A stretch of 64,000 nt of DNA from Holophagaceae bacterium (GTDB taxonomy: Bacteria; Acidobacteriota; Holophagae; Holophagales; Holophagaceae): NCBI GenBank assembly GCA_023257195.1, contig JALRCU010000032.1, forward strand, positions 1 to 64,000. Direction: 5' to 3'. The notes under the pieces are model-generated. The model had not been told where the DNA came from, ran no database searches, and saw only the letters and a program-made list of their open reading frames with translations. The position numbers and the translations under genes were made by a program. Below are positions 46,822 through 56,294 of this stretch, one piece after another (the first letter of the stretch is position 1; the number at the start of each line of letters is the position of its first letter).

Positions 46822-49800
46822 TTAGAATTGATATCCTGCAGAAACCAGTACGCCCCTTAATTCTGTCTGTATTTCAAGGGGGGTTCGGTATTGTTTAAGT
46901 AATCTCTTCCAGTCTTGGGCAAATTCAATCTTAATCGGAATCCCTATCTTGAAAATAAGACCCACACCCACGGTAGTTCTCCAGGAAGGAAATGGTGCGG
47001 GATCATTGGATGAACGAGGCCCGGGATTTAGTTTGGAATACACCTGACCTGAATCTAGGAAAATCTCTGCCCAAATATTTTGCCCCCAAATAGGAAAACG
47101 ATATTCCATACTGGCAAAACCTAAAACTTCTCCGCCCGTGGGAACGTATTGATAACTCCCTGCCAAGGGTTGTCCCTGGGTATCCCGTAACTGAACATTC
47201 ACTATGGGGCCTAGCAAATCTGAACCTACACCCCGAACCGAGTTGGGTCCTCCGCCGTAAAAACGCTCCGAGAGAGGCAACTCGACAACTGAGGCCGTAG
47301 GTTTTGCAATCCCAAGTCGTCCGGACATCATAAAGACGCCATACCGTGCTGCAAATCCAATGGGTACATTCCATTGTGCTCGAAGATCGATTTTTAAAAA
47401 ACTGCTATCCCTACTCGTTCCCGTCATCTGGGTTGCTAAATCGAAACGTGACGAGAAATAGAAACCACGTGTTGGGTCGATGGGCCGATCACGCTGATCG
47501 ATGGTAGCGATCAAATAGGGAGCTGAAATCGTATAAGTTTGCTTATTGGTTCGAGCTACTTCTAAGAGAAAGTCTGCAAGATTAATTTGATAACTTTGGG
47601 GATTGAAATCGGTACGCTCAAATCGCTCTCCTAATCTCAATAGAAGATCGTCAATTCGCCATTCAAATTCTGAAGTAAAAATACGGCGACGAGCAAAGTA
47701 TGCCGCTTGAGATTCCTCAATGTAGGCTCCTTGGTTTCTCCAGATCACCTGATGATCAAACCAGTCCCTTATAAAGCCCGGAGAGGGATCTGTATAGCCT
47801 AGAGCATAACTATCAATGGATCGATTATTTTGTCCCTGGCCTGTTGGAAACCATTTTCTGAGAGTTGGGTTTCGCAAGGTATTATCTCCGGCGCGAATAT
47901 CAAGATTTAGGGTACGTCCCTGGCCGTTAATATTATTTCTTTGAATACCGCCGATCACATAATAGCCCTGGCTACGGTCATAACCGAGACCTGCCGTATA
48001 GTCCCAACGTCCTTTTTCCTCTAGATTAAGGAGGATATCTCCCCTCGACCAGGTCTCCTTTTGGGGATCAATCCTATCTAGGCTATCAAAATCAATTTGA
48101 TCAAATGCATTGAGCAAAGAGAGATTGATTTGACTTGCTATAAATTGTTGAGGATCTACAGGTGAGCCAGATTGGACTTTAAGTTGCTTTAAAACCGTAC
48201 TCGCCTTAGTGATATCAAGGCCCCGAATGATGATTCGATTAATTGAATCAAAAGGCTGACTAGGAACAGAGAATTTTACTCGCTGATCCTCCACATCAAC
48301 GATCACTTGAGGATTTTTAAAACCTGCCCGAGCAAGTTTAAATCGCAGGTCTTTTAGAACCTCAGATAAGATTGTTTGGGAAACAGGAATCGGTTTGTCA
48401 ACATAGAGCGTTAGATTTATTTCCTTTTCTTTTCTAGCCGTGGCTTCATAGCGCCCTTTACGACCTTCCATTAAGGGTCGATCTGCGGTAACGAAATCTT
48501 CGTCAGTGGATTCATTCTTAATCAAAAGAGAGAGGGACGACTTAAGATAATCGGGGGTAAGGGGTAAACCTTTGGCAAAATCTAATTCAAATTGTTGGCT
48601 TTCCTGTTTTTTCCCCTCATCAATGATCCAAGATATATTCACCCTAGAGTTGGCACTATCAAGTTCTATCTGAGGAAATACCGTGATATCAACATAGCCC
48701 TGCGAATCATAGAAGCTGATGAGTTGGGACTGCAGTGTTTTAATTTGCTCAAGAGGATTTTGGGGTTTCCTAGTTGGGATAGGTTCGACGAGAGAAGCCT
48801 CAAGGATATCTCTCGAGAAAGCGATATTGCCTCGATAACTTTGGCTCCCGATTCGAAAAAGTGAACCCTTTGTGACGTCAAGGCGCAGTTCTTGGCTTGG
48901 TCGATTTACTAGCCTTTCGTTTTTTTCCAACGTACCCACAACTTGTACCTGGAGGTAACCTTGATCCTTATAGTATTTTTCTAGTCTAAATTTAGCAACG
49001 TCCAATAAATCATTAATCGAAGCATTAAGAGTTGTTAATCCGAGGATCTCTTCAAGGGATTTCGTACCGACCCATGAGCCAAGGAGTTCTCCGCGATAAA
49101 AAATCACGGTTTGAGGCCCTAATTCAAATTGGATCTCTAATTGACCGCGTTCATTGTATAAAAAACTGAAAGAGGACTGAAAGTAGCGCTCACTCAACAA
49201 TAGCTTCTCAAGTTTTTGACTGAGGCGAGATTGAAGAGTTTCAGACCAAAGATCTTTAGCATCTCGATCGTTAACTAAAGTTTCAATCTTTAGGAGGAGA
49301 GGATGTCCGTCAAGACCCTGGATCTTTATTTCATTAATTTGATTTGGTGCGCCCAGATCGAGATTCCAATCCACTTCAGTTAGAGTTCTGGAACGACTAA
49401 AAGATAATTGCATATTGGGATAGCCATGGTCAGCCCCAAATTTAATTAGTTCTTGGCGCCTTTTTTCTAATTCCAGATCGCCGAGGGGTCGATCAATCGA
49501 AAGACGTCGAAATTCTTTTGCCAAGACAGGAGGTATATTTTGAGAACCCAGCCCTTGATGCCGGATAACCTTTGGCCAAGGATCTAAGGTAACTAGAAGG
49601 ACTATTCCCGAGTCGATGAAGCTGTCATTTATTGAGACCTGACTAAAACGATCTGTCAACTTGATAGCACTGATATAAACATCTTTCTTCTCGGGATAGT
49701 AAATCTCATTAACCTTCAGGCCGGAAGCTAATAATGCGAGGCTTCGATCATCATTGGATCCTCCTGAAAATTGGATGGATACGATGGGGTGATGTATCGA

Positions 49801-49884
49801 CTTCTCTTGCGAGAAAATTGCCGCTTGAGCCCCTAATTCAAAAAAGACAAGTAAAGGAATCGCGACTCTATAAACATATTTCAT
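46822..49884 (-). CDS. Omp85-superfamily outer-membrane protein (BamA/TamA-like)
   Basis: The 1020-residue protein has a signal peptide (MKYVYRVAIPLLVFF, likely cleaved near AIFSQ). A long N-terminal region, about 30-600, contains several POTRA-like repeats (for example NEIKIQGLDG, RIGSQSYRGNIAFS and NRIIIRGLDITKA). The C-terminal barrel, about 640-1020, includes GGGPNSVRGVGSDLLGP, the L6-loop VRG motif of Omp85 proteins, and EYRFPIWGQNIWAEIFLDSGQVY, ending in aromatic F. Length and POTRA number suit a BamA/TamA-type insertase or a translocator. Which branch is uncertain. No tamB or skp gene is nearby. Confidence 0.9.
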   Translation of the reverse strand: MKYVYRVAIPLLVFFELGAQAAIFSQEKSIHHPIVSIQFSGGSNDDRSLALLASGLKVNEIYYPEKKDVYISAIKLTDRFSQVSINDSFIDSGIVLLVTLDPWPKVIRHQGLGSQNIPPVLAKEFRRLSIDRPLGDLELEKRRQELIKFGADHGYPNMQLSFSRSRTLTEVDWNLDLGAPNQINEIKIQGLDGHPLLLKIETLVNDRDAKDLWSETLQSRLSQKLEKLLLSERYFQSSFSFLYNERGQLEIQFELGPQTVIFYRGELLGSWVGTKSLEEILGLTTLNASINDLLDVAKFRLEKYYKDQGYLQVQVVGTLEKNERLVNRPSQELRLDVTKGSLFRIGSQSYRGNIAFSRDILEASLVEPIPTRKPQNPLEQIKTLQSQLISFYDSQGYVDITVFPQIELDSANSRVNISWIIDEGKKQESQQFELDFAKGLPLTPDYLKSSLSLLIKNESTDEDFVTADRPLMEGRKGRYEATARKEKEINLTLYVDKPIPVSQTILSEVLKDLRFKLARAGFKNPQVIVDVEDQRVKFSVPSQPFDSINRIIIRGLDITKASTVLKQLKVQSGSPVDPQQFIASQINLSLLNAFDQIDFDSLDRIDPQKETWSRGDILLNLEEKGRWDYTAGLGYDRSQGYYVIGGIQRNNINGQGRTLNLDIRAGDNTLRNPTLRKWFPTGQGQNNRSIDSYALGYTDPSPGFIRDWFDHQVIWRNQGAYIEESQAAYFARRRIFTSEFEWRIDDLLLRLGERFERTDFNPQSYQINLADFLLEVARTNKQTYTISAPYLIATIDQRDRPIDPTRGFYFSSRFDLATQMTGTSRDSSFLKIDLRAQWNVPIGFAARYGVFMMSGRLGIAKPTASVVELPLSERFYGGGPNSVRGVGSDLLGPIVNVQLRDTQGQPLAGSYQYVPTGGEVLGFASMEYRFPIWGQNIWAEIFLDSGQVYSKLNPGPRSSNDPAPFPSWRTTVGVGLIFKIGIPIKIEFAQDWKRLLKQYRTPLEIQTELRGVLVSAGYQF

Positions 49885-50002
49885 AGTAGGGTCAGTTTAC
49901 CAATAGGCTTAGGTCTAGTTCGGATAAACCTTGGAAGAGGGCTGGCCTGAATCCGTAAGCTTCAGGTCTAGTAAACTATAGTTCTGACTCACGAAGGTTA
50001 CC

Positions 50003-51103
50003 ATGTCTCAACTTCATCCCCTTTCGCCTCGACGGAAAACTCGGTCCATTATGGTTGGGAAAGTCCCAGTGGGTGGAGATGCGCCTATCACCGTTCAAAG
50101 CATGACCAAAACAGACACACGAGATATCGAAGCCACGGTGGCGCAAATATACTCATATGCAGCGGCAGGTTGTGAAATTGTTCGCGTGAGTGTCCCCACC
50201 AAAAAAGCTGCCGATGCCTTTCCTGAAATTTGTGCACGCTCCCCTATTCCTGTGGTTGCTGATATTCATTTTGATTATCGATTAGCCTTGGCTGCTGCCG
50301 ATGGCGGAGCGGCATGTCTCAGAATCAATCCTGGAAATATTGGTGGTCAAGATAGGGTACGTGCGGTTGTAGACAAAGCGGGAGAAAAAGGGCTCTCGAT
50401 ACGCATCGGTGTGAATGGAGGCTCTCTTGAGAAGGATTTGCTAGAACAATTTGGGACTGCAACCCCTGAGGCAATGGTAGAGAGCGCTCTTCGCCATCTA
50501 GAAATGCTAGAAAAAGAGGGATTTTATCAAACTAAAATTTCCCTGAAGGCAAGTGACGTCATTAGAACAGTCCAAGCCTACCGGCTTTTAGCCAAGCAGG
50601 TAGATTACCCTTTTCATCTTGGAATTACCGAGGCCGGAACTCCCTTTGGCGGAACTATTCGCTCTAGCATTGGTCTTGGTATTCTCCTTGGCGAGGGCAT
50701 TGGAGATACTATTCGGGTCTCCTTGACGGGCGACGGAGAAGATGAATCCAAGATCGGACATGAAATGCTCCGCGCACTAGGTCTTCGGTCGGGGGGAATT
50801 CGAATGGTGAGTTGTCCTAGTTGTGGCCGTGTTCAGATCGATCTCCAAAGAGTAGCCAACGAAATAGAAAAAGGTCTCAAAGAAATTGATCACCAAGGTA
50901 TCACCTATTGTGTGATGGGATGCGTAGTAAATGGTCCCGGAGAATCTAAAGATGCTGATTTAGGAGTGGCTGGTGGAAACGGTGAAGGCCTTATTTATCG
51001 CCGAGGCGAACTAATCCGTAAAGTCAAAGAAGAAGATCTTGTACCGGCTTTCCTGGAGGAAGCTCGTAAATTTAAAAAAGAGATGGATGCTGCAAAGATT
51101 TAA
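50003..51103 (+). CDS. ispG: 4-hydroxy-3-methylbut-2-enyl-diphosphate synthase (flavodoxin/ferredoxin), short type
   Basis: The 366-residue protein has PVVADIHFDYRLALAAADGGAACLRINPGNIGG, the barrel core, then the [4Fe-4S] ligands CPSCGR and MGCVVNGPGES. It converts MEcPP to HMBPP in the MEP isoprenoid pathway. Size matches the short bacterial form, not the long inserted form of Bacteroidetes, Chlamydiae and plants. ATG 50003 has AAGG 6 nt upstream. Followed by yidD 27 bp later. Confidence 0.97.
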   Translation: MSQLHPLSPRRKTRSIMVGKVPVGGDAPITVQSMTKTDTRDIEATVAQIYSYAAAGCEIVRVSVPTKKAADAFPEICARSPIPVVADIHFDYRLALAAADGGAACLRINPGNIGGQDRVRAVVDKAGEKGLSIRIGVNGGSLEKDLLEQFGTATPEAMVESALRHLEMLEKEGFYQTKISLKASDVIRTVQAYRLLAKQVDYPFHLGITEAGTPFGGTIRSSIGLGILLGEGIGDTIRVSLTGDGEDESKIGHEMLRALGLRSGGIRMVSCPSCGRVQIDLQRVANEIEKGLKEIDHQGITYCVMGCVVNGPGESKDADLGVAGGNGEGLIYRRGELIRKVKEEDLVPAFLEEARKFKKEMDAAKI

Positions 51104-51130
51104 GGTTTTTTCCTGTTGAGGGTCTAAAGA

Positions 51131-51460
51131 ATGCTGTCCGACATACCTATACGGATTACCCAACATATCGAACTTTTTTTCCTTTTAGTCGTCTTTCTAG
51201 AGTCCCTCTTTCATCCCTCAAGGCAGCCCAGCGCTTGGCTGCTTAAAAAAGTAATCAAACTCTACCAACGAGTAGTTGCACCCCATGTCCCGACGCAATG
51301 TCGGTTCCAGCCCACTTGTTCTCATTATGGATATGGGTGCCTGGATCGCTTTGGAAGCCTCTGGGGGATTTTATTAATTCTTATCCGGCTGCTTCGATGT
51401 CACCCCTTCTCCAAAGGTGGAGAAGATCCTATTCCTTCGACTAACGATGGCCCTCGGTGA
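51131..51460 (+). CDS. yidD: Membrane protein insertion efficiency factor YidD
   Basis: The 109-residue protein has an N-terminal hydrophobic stretch (about 13-26) and then the YidD core: LYQRVVAPHVPTQCRFQPTC, SHYGYGCLDRFG, then LIRLLRCHPFSKGGEDPIP, with its typical Cys residues. YidD helps YidC insert inner-membrane proteins. Usually it is next to rpmH-rnpA-yidC, but here it follows ispG, so the usual cluster has been broken. Its last 20 bp overlap a short convergent frame. Confidence 0.9.
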   Translation: MLSDIPIRITQHIELFFLLVVFLESLFHPSRQPSAWLLKKVIKLYQRVVAPHVPTQCRFQPTCSHYGYGCLDRFGSLWGILLILIRLLRCHPFSKGGEDPIPSTNDGPR

Positions 51461-51692
51461 TCGAAAAGCGATCCAAGTGTCCTCGCGCGTCGATTCGGAG
51501 AGATGAGCGATTTAATTTGAGTGAATGCTGAATCGTTTGCATACAACTCAAAGGGGAAAGAGGGATATTTAATCGCTTCAGATCGTCAGCGGTGAACCAA
51601 ACTAGGGAACTTTCATGCTTACGTTGTTGAAAATCATCTAATACTTTTTTTAGAATATTTTGTGATGATAGGGGTCGGTGAATGGAGATCAT
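51441..51692 (-). CDS. Hypothetical small protein (weakly supported)
   Basis: An 83-residue frame on the minus strand fills the gap between yidD and plsC and overlaps yidD by 20 bp. It has no signal peptide, membrane helix or motif that I know. No ribosome site precedes ATG 51692. It may be a real small gene, because the gap holds nothing else, or a chance frame. Confidence 0.3.
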   Translation of the reverse strand: MISIHRPLSSQNILKKVLDDFQQRKHESSLVWFTADDLKRLNIPLSPLSCMQTIQHSLKLNRSSLRIDARGHLDRFSITEGHR

Positions 51693-51772
51693 AGACTTTA
51701 AGTTTGCCCAAACTGAGACATTTGGTAATAACCTTTTTGTGATCTCTCACAGTTGCTGATAGGGTGGGGAAT

Positions 51773-52516
51773 ATGAATTGGCGCTCCAATCCCCTCTACA
51801 GCTTGTTCCTGGCTATTTGGGGGGTTTTGGCCCTATTGGGTATCATTATCTGTATTTTCTTATGTATGCCTTTCGTTGGGCGAATGCGGTCGTTCTGGTT
51901 TTGGGCCCCGAAGCTCTATAAGCTGATATTTATTCCAGGCGGGATTAAAGTGGAGACATACGATCGTAACAAAATTCCAACCGAAATTTTGTCGGGAGTC
52001 CAACCTGCTATCTTTATGTCAAATCATGAAACTCAACTAGATCCTCCCCTGTATATTGGTGTTTGCCCCCCGGGTACAACAATAATCGTTAAAAGAGAGA
52101 TTGGATGGATTCCTTTTTTAGGGTTTGCAGCTTGGGCGGCGAATGCCATTTTTATTAATAGATCTAATTCGGATAAAGCTCGAGCCAGTATTGAAAAAGC
52201 AACGGTTCGAATTCGTAATGGACAATCCGTTTTCATGTACCCTGAGGGTACACGGACTCGGACCGGTAAGCTCATGCCCTTTAAAAAGGGAGGATTTGTA
52301 ATGGCGATGAAATCTCAGGTCCCTATTGTTCCCTCATCGATGACAGGGGGATTCCGAATTTTACCTCCGGGAAGTTTGAGAATACGGCCGGGAAAGATTA
52401 TTGTTCGATTTGGTGATCCGATTTGGCCGAAAGATTTTCAAACCGCTGACGAACTAATGCAAGCGGTCCGACATCAAATCCAATCAATGATTGATCAGGA
52501 TTTACCTAAACTCTAG
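51773..52516 (+). CDS. plsC: 1-acyl-sn-glycerol-3-phosphate acyltransferase
   Basis: From ATG 51773 the product is 247 residues; GTG 51764 is an alternative start. It has an N-terminal membrane helix (about 10-32), MSNHETQLDPPLY (the NHx4D catalytic motif), MYPEGTRTRTGKLMPFKKGG (motif III), and a VPIVPSSMTGGF segment (motif IV). It acylates lysophosphatidate to phosphatidate for membrane lipid synthesis on the inner membrane. AGGG lies 8 nt upstream of the ATG. Confidence 0.95.
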   Translation: MNWRSNPLYSLFLAIWGVLALLGIIICIFLCMPFVGRMRSFWFWAPKLYKLIFIPGGIKVETYDRNKIPTEILSGVQPAIFMSNHETQLDPPLYIGVCPPGTTIIVKREIGWIPFLGFAAWAANAIFINRSNSDKARASIEKATVRIRNGQSVFMYPEGTRTRTGKLMPFKKGGFVMAMKSQVPIVPSSMTGGFRILPPGSLRIRPGKIIVRFGDPIWPKDFQTADELMQAVRHQIQSMIDQDLPKL

Positions 52517-52522
52517 CTTTTT

Positions 52523-53146
52523 CTAGGTGAGTTGGGATTGCCATGCTCCAACAGTTGATTCAAGGTCCTTGAGATTTATTATCTTAGTGACAAGCCCTTT
52601 TTTAAAACACGTAGGCCCATCCCATACTTCAAGATTTTTGAACAATGCTCGCGTCTCGGTAGGCCCAACTAATTCATGGATTCGATGGGTCCCACCAAAG
52701 CCCGTGATCAATCCGTGAAGGGCAGCGGGATGTTGGAGCCGGAGGGGCATGGTCGAACTCTCTATTGCCCATCGATCTTGTCCGTGAAGAGCTAAGTCGC
52801 AACCACCTCCCATTACTACGCCCGATAGTAGGGTTAAAGTTTTCCATCCTGTCCACAGAAGTTGCTCAGTGACGCGTTGGCCTAAAGCAGAAAAATCAAG
52901 AGCCGCTAAAGGTTCAAGACTCGAAACCTCATGAAGGTCAGCACCTGTACAAAAATTGAAAATCCTTCCTCCCTGTAGATATCCGCTCAAAACTAAACCC
53001 TTACATCCCTCCCACTTGAGAACTTTCATGGTTCGATCTAGGTTGCGGAGAGTTAGTTCGGAAAGCCGGGGGAGTCCATCGATTGCTTCCATTTGAATCC
53101 AGGCCGATCGGCCTGACTTCAGTATTTTCAAATTAGTATGTGTCAA
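52523..53146 (-). CDS. Enoyl-CoA hydratase/isomerase-fold protein lacking a catalytic Glu
   Basis: The 207-residue protein is a crotonase-fold member. It keeps the oxyanion-hole loops: FCTGADL (65-71) and GVVMGGGCDLAL (109-120). In the active-site helix the usual P-E is P140-A141 in LQHPAALHGL, so the first catalytic Glu of hydratases is absent. The protein is also shorter than the usual 255-260 residues and lacks most of the C-terminal trimerisation helix. It may catalyse another CoA reaction, bind CoA without hydrating, or have lost function. Its start overlaps the miaA stop by 4 bp (ATGA). Confidence 0.85.
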   Translation of the reverse strand: MTHTNLKILKSGRSAWIQMEAIDGLPRLSELTLRNLDRTMKVLKWEGCKGLVLSGYLQGGRIFNFCTGADLHEVSSLEPLAALDFSALGQRVTEQLLWTGWKTLTLLSGVVMGGGCDLALHGQDRWAIESSTMPLRLQHPAALHGLITGFGGTHRIHELVGPTETRALFKNLEVWDGPTCFKKGLVTKIINLKDLESTVGAWQSQLT

Positions 53147-54027
53147 GAGAGGCCTAAATCTTGGATGAGGGACAGTGGATTAAAAGGAGGGGATTCGAGA
53201 CGTAAAGCATTTTTTATTTGATGACGAAACCATGTGCTCTGCCTTTTTGCATACTGCTGAGTCTCGATCGTAATGAGATCTTGGGCTACGGCGAGGCTAG
53301 CTTCATCCATGAGCGTTTCATAGCCTAAAGGACGAAGACGGCGAATATCAGATTCGTAACCTTGTGCCTTCAGGAAGGAAATCTCATCGAGCCAGCCGGA
53401 GGATATTTGTCGGTGTATCCGATGTTGAATGGAGTTTCGAATCAACTCTCGGGGAGGATCTAAAATAATGACCTTCCACTCGGGAGGAACTTCCAAAGGG
53501 ACTCCTCTCAACAATCGAGAAGGTAAGACTCCCGAAACTTCATAAAGAGCAAGGGCTCTTTCAATTCGAGCACGGTCGTTAGGGTGTATTTCCCGTGATC
53601 GATCGGGATCGATCGTGGCGAGTTCTTTATGGAGAATAGCTGAACCCACCTGCTCTGTTCGTTCACGAAGGCGATTGATAACTGAAATCGGCACTTCGGG
53701 AAGCGGGCTAAACTGATTCCAAATTCCCCTGAGATAGAGTCCAGAACCAGTAACACATATGATTGCGGGATGATTTTTCATCCAAGCATTCACTGATGAG
53801 GCAAAATCCTTAGGATTCAAATGAATCGATAGAGGAAAACAGCCATACCCCTTGTTCGACTGCCCGTCTAATTCCTCCGAAGTGGGCTGTCCTGTTCCAA
53901 TTGCGAGGCCTTCTAGGGATTGAAAAGGATCTCCATTGATAATGGTGGCCCCTGTTAATTTTGCGAGGGCGGTAGCCAATCGGGTTTTGCCCGAAGCCGT
54001 GGGACCCACAACGGCAAGTTTCATCAT
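53143..54027 (-). CDS. miaA: tRNA dimethylallyltransferase MiaA (divergent)
   Basis: The 294-residue protein has the P-loop VVGPTASGKTRL, VTGSGLYLRG, HPNDRARIERALALYEVSG and ETQQYAKRQSTWFR, which identify MiaA. It adds dimethylallyl to A37 of tRNAs reading U-starting codons. The motif usually written DSMQVYRGMDIGTAKP is reduced to GDPFQSLEGLAIGTGQP, although the key Asp is kept. ATG 54027 has no clear ribosome site and follows the purF stop by 9 bp. Confidence 0.95.
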   Translation of the reverse strand: MMKLAVVGPTASGKTRLATALAKLTGATIINGDPFQSLEGLAIGTGQPTSEELDGQSNKGYGCFPLSIHLNPKDFASSVNAWMKNHPAIICVTGSGLYLRGIWNQFSPLPEVPISVINRLRERTEQVGSAILHKELATIDPDRSREIHPNDRARIERALALYEVSGVLPSRLLRGVPLEVPPEWKVIILDPPRELIRNSIQHRIHRQISSGWLDEISFLKAQGYESDIRRLRPLGYETLMDEASLAVAQDLITIETQQYAKRQSTWFRHQIKNALRLESPPFNPLSLIQDLGLS

Positions 54028-54036
54028 TAATTCAAT

Positions 54037-55401
54037 CTACAAAGGCGGCGGGACGGCGTAGTCCCCATTAAAGCAAGCATAGCAATATCCCATTCCCTCG
54101 GCTTGATCTTGGACAGCTTGGGATAGATCTTTAAGTGTCAGGAAAGCTAGCGTATCCGAGCCAATGAACTGGTTCATGGCCTCGTTATTCATATGACTAG
54201 CGATTAAATTCTCTCGCGAGGGGGTATCAATTCCATAAAAACAACTGTGGGTCGTCGGCGGGCTAGAAACCCTAAAGTGAACCTCGCGAGCACCGGCTTG
54301 GCGAACCATCTCTACAATTTTTTTAGACGTCGTTCCTCGAACAATACTGTCATCGATAAGCACGACTCGTTTATCTTCGATCAGATGACGAACGGGGTTC
54401 AATTTGATGCGGACACCAAAGGATCGAATACTTTGTTTTGGCTCAATAAAAGTACGTCCAACATAATGATTTCGAATTAAACCGAAATCCATGGCGATAC
54501 CACTCGTTTCAGCGAATCCTAACGCAGCCGGCACTCCGCTGTCCGGTACAGGGATCACTAAATCGGCATTTACTGGATGTCGTTGTGCCAGTAAGCGACC
54601 CATTTCTCGTCTTGCTTTCATCACGCTTTGACCAAAGACAAAAGAATCCGGCCTTGAGAAATATACATGCTCAAAAACACAGGGCTTTGCATCTCTCTTT
54701 TCAAATGGAAACGAATTTTGAAGGACTCCCTGATGGATTTGAATCAGTTCTCCCGGATCTACTTCTCGATCATAGGTAGCTGCAATTAAATCAAAAGCAC
54801 ACGACTCCGAAGAAAAAATAAAACTAGGACCTAATTTACCAAGCACTAAAGGTCGGAATCCATGCGGATCGCGAATTGCGAAAAGATTTTCCTGATCCAT
54901 AATTAGAAGAGAGTATGCTCCTTCAACTTGCTTTAAGGCTTCCACAATGGCACCCGAAAGAGACACAGATTTGGACAACTGTATCAGCGCTAAAAGAACT
55001 TCTGAATCCGAGGGGCTCTGAAAAGTTATACCTTCAGCAAGCAGGCGGGTACGAAGCTGTTCAGCATTAGTTAGATTACCGTTGTGACACAAAGCTACCC
55101 GACCAAACCGCCCTTCGCGAATAAAAGGCTGCGCTGATTCTTTAATATTTCCCCCCGTAGTACTGTAGCGAGTGTGACCAATAGCTTGCTTCCCGGTGAG
55201 AAGTTTTAAATTATCCTCATGGAAAATATCTGCGACATAACCCTGATCTTTGTAAAGCCGAAGCGTAGTCCCATCAGTTGCACAAATTCCAGCGGCCTCT
55301 TGGCCTCGATGCTGAAGTGCATAAAGACCAAGATAGGTAAGATTGGCAGCTTCAGAATGTTGGGTAATTCCAAATACCCCGCATTCATCTTTGAATCCCA
55401 T
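54037..55401 (-). CDS. purF: Amidophosphoribosyltransferase, Fe-S type
   Basis: I start at ATG 55401 (454 residues), which has AAGGAGG 7 nt upstream; a longer frame to 55452 is not supported. A six-residue propeptide MGFKDE precedes Cys7, the likely mature nucleophile (ECGVFGIT). VVLIDDSIVRGTTS is the PRPP site. Conserved Cys residues in KPCVFEHVYF, HSCFYGIDTP and CYACFNG match the [4Fe-4S] ligands of the Bacillus-type enzyme. It starts purine synthesis by making phosphoribosylamine. Confidence 0.96.
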   Translation of the reverse strand: MGFKDECGVFGITQHSEAANLTYLGLYALQHRGQEAAGICATDGTTLRLYKDQGYVADIFHEDNLKLLTGKQAIGHTRYSTTGGNIKESAQPFIREGRFGRVALCHNGNLTNAEQLRTRLLAEGITFQSPSDSEVLLALIQLSKSVSLSGAIVEALKQVEGAYSLLIMDQENLFAIRDPHGFRPLVLGKLGPSFIFSSESCAFDLIAATYDREVDPGELIQIHQGVLQNSFPFEKRDAKPCVFEHVYFSRPDSFVFGQSVMKARREMGRLLAQRHPVNADLVIPVPDSGVPAALGFAETSGIAMDFGLIRNHYVGRTFIEPKQSIRSFGVRIKLNPVRHLIEDKRVVLIDDSIVRGTTSKKIVEMVRQAGAREVHFRVSSPPTTHSCFYGIDTPSRENLIASHMNNEAMNQFIGSDTLAFLTLKDLSQAVQDQAEGMGYCYACFNGDYAVPPPL

Positions 55402-55408
55402 GCTGCCT

Positions 55409-55415
55409 CCTCCTT
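55409..55415 (-). promoter_or_regulatory. Ribosome site setting the purF start
   Basis: On the minus strand these bases read AAGGAGG, 7 nt before ATG 55401. This is one of the strongest sites in the window and places the start so that the active-site Cys follows a short propeptide. Confidence 0.7.
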
Positions 55416-55525
55416 TAAGTGTAAAGGCTGTCCGTGATTTTTTAAGCCCCAATGAGTATCCGGTTCATACCGTTTAGACGCCCTTTCCGCCCGATTAAAG
55501 AGCTTTCATTCAAATGAGCCTTACA

Positions 55526-55555
55526 TTGAACATAATTAGACTCAAGAACCATACT
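55526..55555 (+). promoter_or_regulatory. Candidate promoter for the Yip1-type membrane gene
   Basis: TTGAAC (55526-55531) and CATACT (55550-55555) are 18 bp apart, ending 24 bp before ATG 55580. The -10 match is modest, so this is tentative. The gap from 55402 to 55579 otherwise holds no gene. Confidence 0.3.
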
Positions 55556-55579
55556 AATCATTCATCTAAGGGGGAATAA

Positions 55580-56269
55580 ATGGATCATCCAAAATCTCTC
55601 GCCGCTCGCTGTCTTGATCTTTTTATTCAACCAATTGATGAGTTAAAACAGGTTAGAAATAACTCATGGAAATGGGCACTCCTCGCCCAGATGGCGATTA
55701 GTCTTTTTCTTGTGATTGTTTGGAGTCAAAAAGTAGACTGGCAAGCCTTTATGGAAAATGCCATGCAAAGCAATTCGCGTCTCACCCCCGATATGCTTGA
55801 TAGCGTCGTTAGCTTTCAAGAGAAGTGGGGTATGGTATTTGGTATTTTTGGCGTTCTCCTTGTTACGCCTATTATGTCTTTTATTTCTGCAGCGCTTCTT
55901 TGGGGAATTGGGCGCCAGTCTTTCATCACTCCCGAAGCCCCTACCTATTCCCAAGCCCTAGTGGTTACGACTTACAGTGGATTTGCCCTCGCTCCTAAGA
56001 CACTTTTAGCTATTTTATTTTGTCTCGTTCGACCCGTGGGAGGTCTGGGGCCTGAAAGCTTGAGTCCAACAACTCTTTCATTCTGGATTGTTCCCGAAAA
56101 TGCAAAACTCAAAGCCTTATTTACATCCCTCGACCTATTTATGATCTTTAGTTTATGCATGGTTTATTGGGGTAGCCTTTACGTGATGGGAACAAGTAAA
56201 AAAGGAGCGGTAGCAGCCTCTTTAATTCCCATCTTGTTCATTGCAATTCAAATTATTCGCTCTCGTTAA
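55580..56269 (+). CDS. Yip1-domain polytopic membrane protein
   Basis: The 229-residue protein starts ATG 55580 with AAGGGGG 5 nt upstream. It has five predicted membrane helices (about 34-50, 93-115, 140-155, 185-200, 205-225) after an amphipathic lead with LFIQPIDEL. This matches the bacterial Yip1 family. Function is not established; family members sit beside transporters and fusion proteins. Its end lies 26 bp before the HlyD-like start, so it is probably in the same operon. Confidence 0.8.
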   Translation: MDHPKSLAARCLDLFIQPIDELKQVRNNSWKWALLAQMAISLFLVIVWSQKVDWQAFMENAMQSNSRLTPDMLDSVVSFQEKWGMVFGIFGVLLVTPIMSFISAALLWGIGRQSFITPEAPTYSQALVVTTYSGFALAPKTLLAILFCLVRPVGGLGPESLSPTTLSFWIVPENAKLKALFTSLDLFMIFSLCMVYWGSLYVMGTSKKGAVAASLIPILFIAIQIIRSR

Positions 56270-56294
56270 TCTCATCAACTATCAGGAGTATCTC

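Noticed and set aside
53590-53620. Clustered GATCG repeats
   Set aside because: They fall in miaA codons and look like chance repetition of Asp/Arg codons, with no spacing pattern.
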